From Candidatus Nomurabacteria bacterium (GTDB lineage Bacteria; Patescibacteriota; Minisyncoccia; Phycocordibacterales; UBA9973): DNA of 6,602 bases. The stretch spans positions 1-6,602 of the forward strand of contig JADZEV010000033.1 in the NCBI GenBank assembly GCA_020850295.1, read 5' to 3'. Shown one piece after another: positions 5,450-6,602 of this stretch. Numbering within the stretch: position 1 is the stretch's first letter; the number at the start of each line of letters is the position of its first letter. The notes beneath the pieces are model-generated. The model saw only the letters and a list, made by a program, of their open reading frames with translations, did not search any database and had not been told where the DNA came from. The position numbers and the translations under genes are program-made.

Positions 5450-5983
5450 ATGAAACATCAAAAAGAAGAACAAACTCTTATTATTTTTAAACCTGATTCG
5501 GTACAGCGTGGTATTGTTGGCGAAATACTTTCTCGATTTGAGAAAGTGGGGCTCAAAATTGTTGGTATGAAGATGGTCGCACCCGATCGTGATCATTATT
5601 TTCATCACTACGAAACGGTTGGGAAAATAGTTTCTCGTCGAGGTCAAAAAACTTTTGATGCATTACTTGCTATGATGAGTGAAGGACCAGTAATTGCTGT
5701 TGTTCTCGAAGGTATTGATGCAGCAAGTTTAGTTCGTAAGATGGTTGGAGCCACTGAGTCAAAAGTTGCATTGCCTGGAACCGTCCGCGGAGATTATTCA
5801 CACCATAGTTTTGCACATCTTGATAATAATAACTTAGCTATTCCAAATGTCATTCATGCTTCAGGTGATGCAGAAGAAGCAAAACAGGAAATTGCTCACT
5901 GGTTTGCAGGTAACGAACTTTTTGAATATGAATCAGTACATGAAAAGTTTACACAACGTAAACCTTCCCACCTAAGTAAGTAA
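5450..5983 (+). CDS. ndk: Nucleoside diphosphate kinase, long form
   Basis: Nucleoside diphosphate kinase moves the terminal phosphate of ATP to NDPs and dNDPs through a phospho-histidine intermediate. It makes the last step to dTTP and the other dNTPs. Numbered from the ATG at 5450 (177 residues), landmarks are TLIIFKPDSVQRG (9-21) with Lys14, ILSRFEKVGLKIVGMKM (26-42), FDALLAMMSEGP (69-80), VLEG (85-88), GATESKVALPGTVRGDY (100-116) with Thr111 and Arg113, and NVIHASG (133-139) with Asn133 and catalytic His136. The family is usually about 140-150 residues. Here there is an insertion of about 7 residues near 54-67 before FDAL, extra residues between GDY and NVIH, and a tail of about 15 residues ending KPSHLSK. 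The ATG at 5432 would add MIGLVS, which matches nothing in the family. The gene follows a strong terminator and has no evident terminator of its own. Confidence 0.95.
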   Translation: MKHQKEEQTLIIFKPDSVQRGIVGEILSRFEKVGLKIVGMKMVAPDRDHYFHHYETVGKIVSRRGQKTFDALLAMMSEGPVIAVVLEGIDAASLVRKMVGATESKVALPGTVRGDYSHHSFAHLDNNNLAIPNVIHASGDAEEAKQEIAHWFAGNELFEYESVHEKFTQRKPSHLSK

Positions 5984-6043
5984 TAAAATATCTTCGACTT
6001 GTTTTTAAGGATTGCTCGACACTACTTTTTCTTGCTGTCTATA

Positions 6044-6072
6044 TTGTTTTTTACAAACAAAGAGAACATAAT
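6044..6072 (+). promoter_or_regulatory. Putative promoter of the structured RNA
   Basis: TTGTTT (6044-6049, weak) is followed by a 17-nt spacer and CATAAT (6067-6072, 5 of 6). The expected start is about 6079, which coincides with the first paired base of the closing stem of the RNA. That coincidence is the main support. The segment 5984-6043 before it contains nothing else I can identify. Confidence 0.5.
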
Positions 6073-6077
6073 AAAAG

Positions 6078-6265
6078 TACGGCTATTTACAATTAGTACC
6101 TAGAACATTTTTTGTATGGGATTTCCCGTGGCATTATGAGGTATCAGAACTTTATTTATAATTTTTTGATATCTCTAGTGTCCAGAAAACCCACTTGGCT
6201 TTCAAGCTAGGGTACTAGTTGATCAGATAGCCGTAAGAAAAAACCATTCTTTGGAATGGTTTTTT
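6078..6265 (+). ncRNA. Structured non-coding RNA, possibly 6S-like
   Basis: The gap between ndk and the membrane gene has no good coding frame but folds as a long rod. The 5' end 6078-6086 (TACGGCTAT) pairs with 6227-6235. After a 3/5-nt internal loop, 6090-6100 pairs with 6211-6221 (11 bp, one G-U), extended by 6101-6103 with 6207-6209 across a bulged G6210. A large central bubble follows: about 27 nt on the 5' side, and about 23 nt on the 3' side holding a small CTTG/CAAG hairpin (6194-6206). An upper stem then pairs GGCATTA with TAGTGTCC (bulged T) and GAGGTATCA (6138-6146) with TGATATCTC (6167-6175), capped by an AU-rich loop. Stem, bubble with a 3'-side hairpin, upper stem and loop is the layout of 6S RNA, the RNA that mimics an open promoter and binds RNA polymerase. 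Body length of about 160 nt also fits. I cannot confirm family identity; an unnamed lineage-specific RNA is the alternative. Confidence 0.6.
6238..6265 (+). terminator. Intrinsic terminator of the structured RNA
   Basis: AAAAAACCATTC (6238-6249) and its exact complement (6254-6265) form a perfect 12-bp stem with a TTTG loop and a 6-T tract. It starts 2 nt after the closing stem of the RNA, so it very likely sets the 3' end. The next gene's promoter begins 18 nt later. Confidence 0.93.
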
Positions 6266-6283
6266 CTATTTTCTTCCACATTG

Positions 6284-6292
6284 TGAGATAAT
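6284..6292 (+). promoter_or_regulatory. Extended -10 promoter of the 6298 gene (leaderless)
   Basis: TGA followed by GATAAT (5 of 6) is an extended -10 element 5 nt before the ATG. Predicted initiation at 6298-6299 coincides with the start codon, so the message would be leaderless. No Shine-Dalgarno sequence fits in the remaining 5 nt. Confidence 0.58.
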
Positions 6293-6297
6293 AAATC

Positions 6298-6602
6298 ATG
6301 CATAAAAAACTCCTTATACTTGCTTGCATAACAATATTATTTATATGGCTTATAAATAGTCTAGCCAGTGTTTTTTATTGGTATAGTGCTATGAGATGGT
6401 TTGATATACCAATGCATATATTGGGAGGTGTTTTTTTAGGACTTATTTTTGGTGCATTTTTTTCCCAAAAAATTCTAAAAATAACAACAAAAGAAAAATT
6501 AGTAGCAACACTACTTTTTGTATTAATAGTAGGGATTGGATGGGAGCTTTTTGAGTATGCCGTGCAGTTTATAATAAAAGGAAAAGAGTTAGCGAATTTT
6601 CC
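6298..6602 (+). CDS. Small integral membrane protein, 3' end outside window
   Basis: The frame starts at ATG 6298 and runs off the window after 101 codons. It encodes a membrane protein with three predicted hydrophobic segments: residues 5-28 (LLILACITILFIWL onward), 41-55 (ILGGVFLGLIFGAFF) and 68-82 (LVATLLFVLIVGIGW). Short Lys-rich stretches lie at the N-terminus and at 58-67. Conserved-looking polar residues sit at the membrane edge: DIPMHILGG (36-44) and WELFEY (82-87). The pairing of an Asp-x3-His-x2-Gly-Gly segment with a Trp-Glu-x2-Glu segment resembles small membrane families such as DUF2238 or VanZ-like proteins. I cannot assign it to one, and no function is claimed. The leaderless promoter fixes the start. 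Confidence 0.8.
   Translation, partial: MHKKLLILACITILFIWLINSLASVFYWYSAMRWFDIPMHILGGVFLGLIFGAFFSQKILKITTKEKLVATLLFVLIVGIGWELFEYAVQFIIKGKELANF

Noticed and set aside
5441..5647. 68-codon open frame antisense to the start of ndk
   Set aside because: It is a shadow of the conserved Ndk frame with no recognisable product.
5984..6043. Possible terminator or short gene just after ndk
   Set aside because: Only T-rich stretches and a short TCGAC direct repeat are visible, with no hairpin of useful stability and no credible frame.
6078..6265. tmRNA, SRP RNA or a cis-acting riboswitch as the identity of the structured RNA
   Set aside because: There is no tRNA-like acceptor end or tag frame, and no SRP-type GGAA-capped helix was seen. 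The downstream gene has its own promoter after the terminator, so a cis leader role is unlikely.

Overview
The window is AT-rich and compact, with short intergenic gaps and no mobile elements, repeats or CRISPR. It looks like a chromosome fragment of a small-genome bacterium, most likely a Candidate Phyla Radiation (Patescibacteria/Parcubacteria) lineage. The reasons are the divergent, elongated versions of standard enzymes, the lack of Shine-Dalgarno sequences, the run of single-gene transcription units, an ultra-short-leader or leaderless promoter style, and rplK ending in a terminator with no rplA after it. This placement is inference. All stops read are TAA or TAG, and no in-frame TGA was noticed.

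Layout. Positions 1-152 hold the C-terminus of ribosomal protein uL11 (+), which ends at a perfect bidirectional hairpin (173-205). Three minus-strand genes follow: a dihydrofolate reductase (213-785), a thymidylate synthase with two insertions (870-1835), and a BtpA/SgcQ-like TIM-barrel protein (1925-2623). Each has its own putative promoter, and each ends at a terminator. A divergent promoter region (2624-2687) leads into the plus-strand genes: dUTPase (2688-3110), arginyl-tRNA synthetase (3144-4832), an unrecognised 166-residue protein (4880-5380) and a long-form nucleoside diphosphate kinase (5450-5983). The 314-bp gap after ndk holds a rod-shaped, 6S-like non-coding RNA candidate (about 6078-6265) with its own promoter and a perfect terminator. 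The window ends inside a small membrane protein (6298 onward).

Function. Dut supplies dUMP, ThyA methylates it to dTMP, FolA regenerates tetrahydrofolate from the dihydrofolate that ThyA makes, and Ndk performs the final phosphorylation to dTTP. The intermediate thymidylate kinase is not in the window. The TIM-barrel gene lies between thyA and dut, but its role is unknown.

The two most notable non-coding signals are the structured RNA at about 6078-6265 and a recurrent promoter arrangement. In four plus-strand genes an extended -10 box sits 5-8 nt before the ATG, which implies leaderless mRNAs. The other genes have TTGACA-type promoters and short A-rich leaders without a Shine-Dalgarno sequence.
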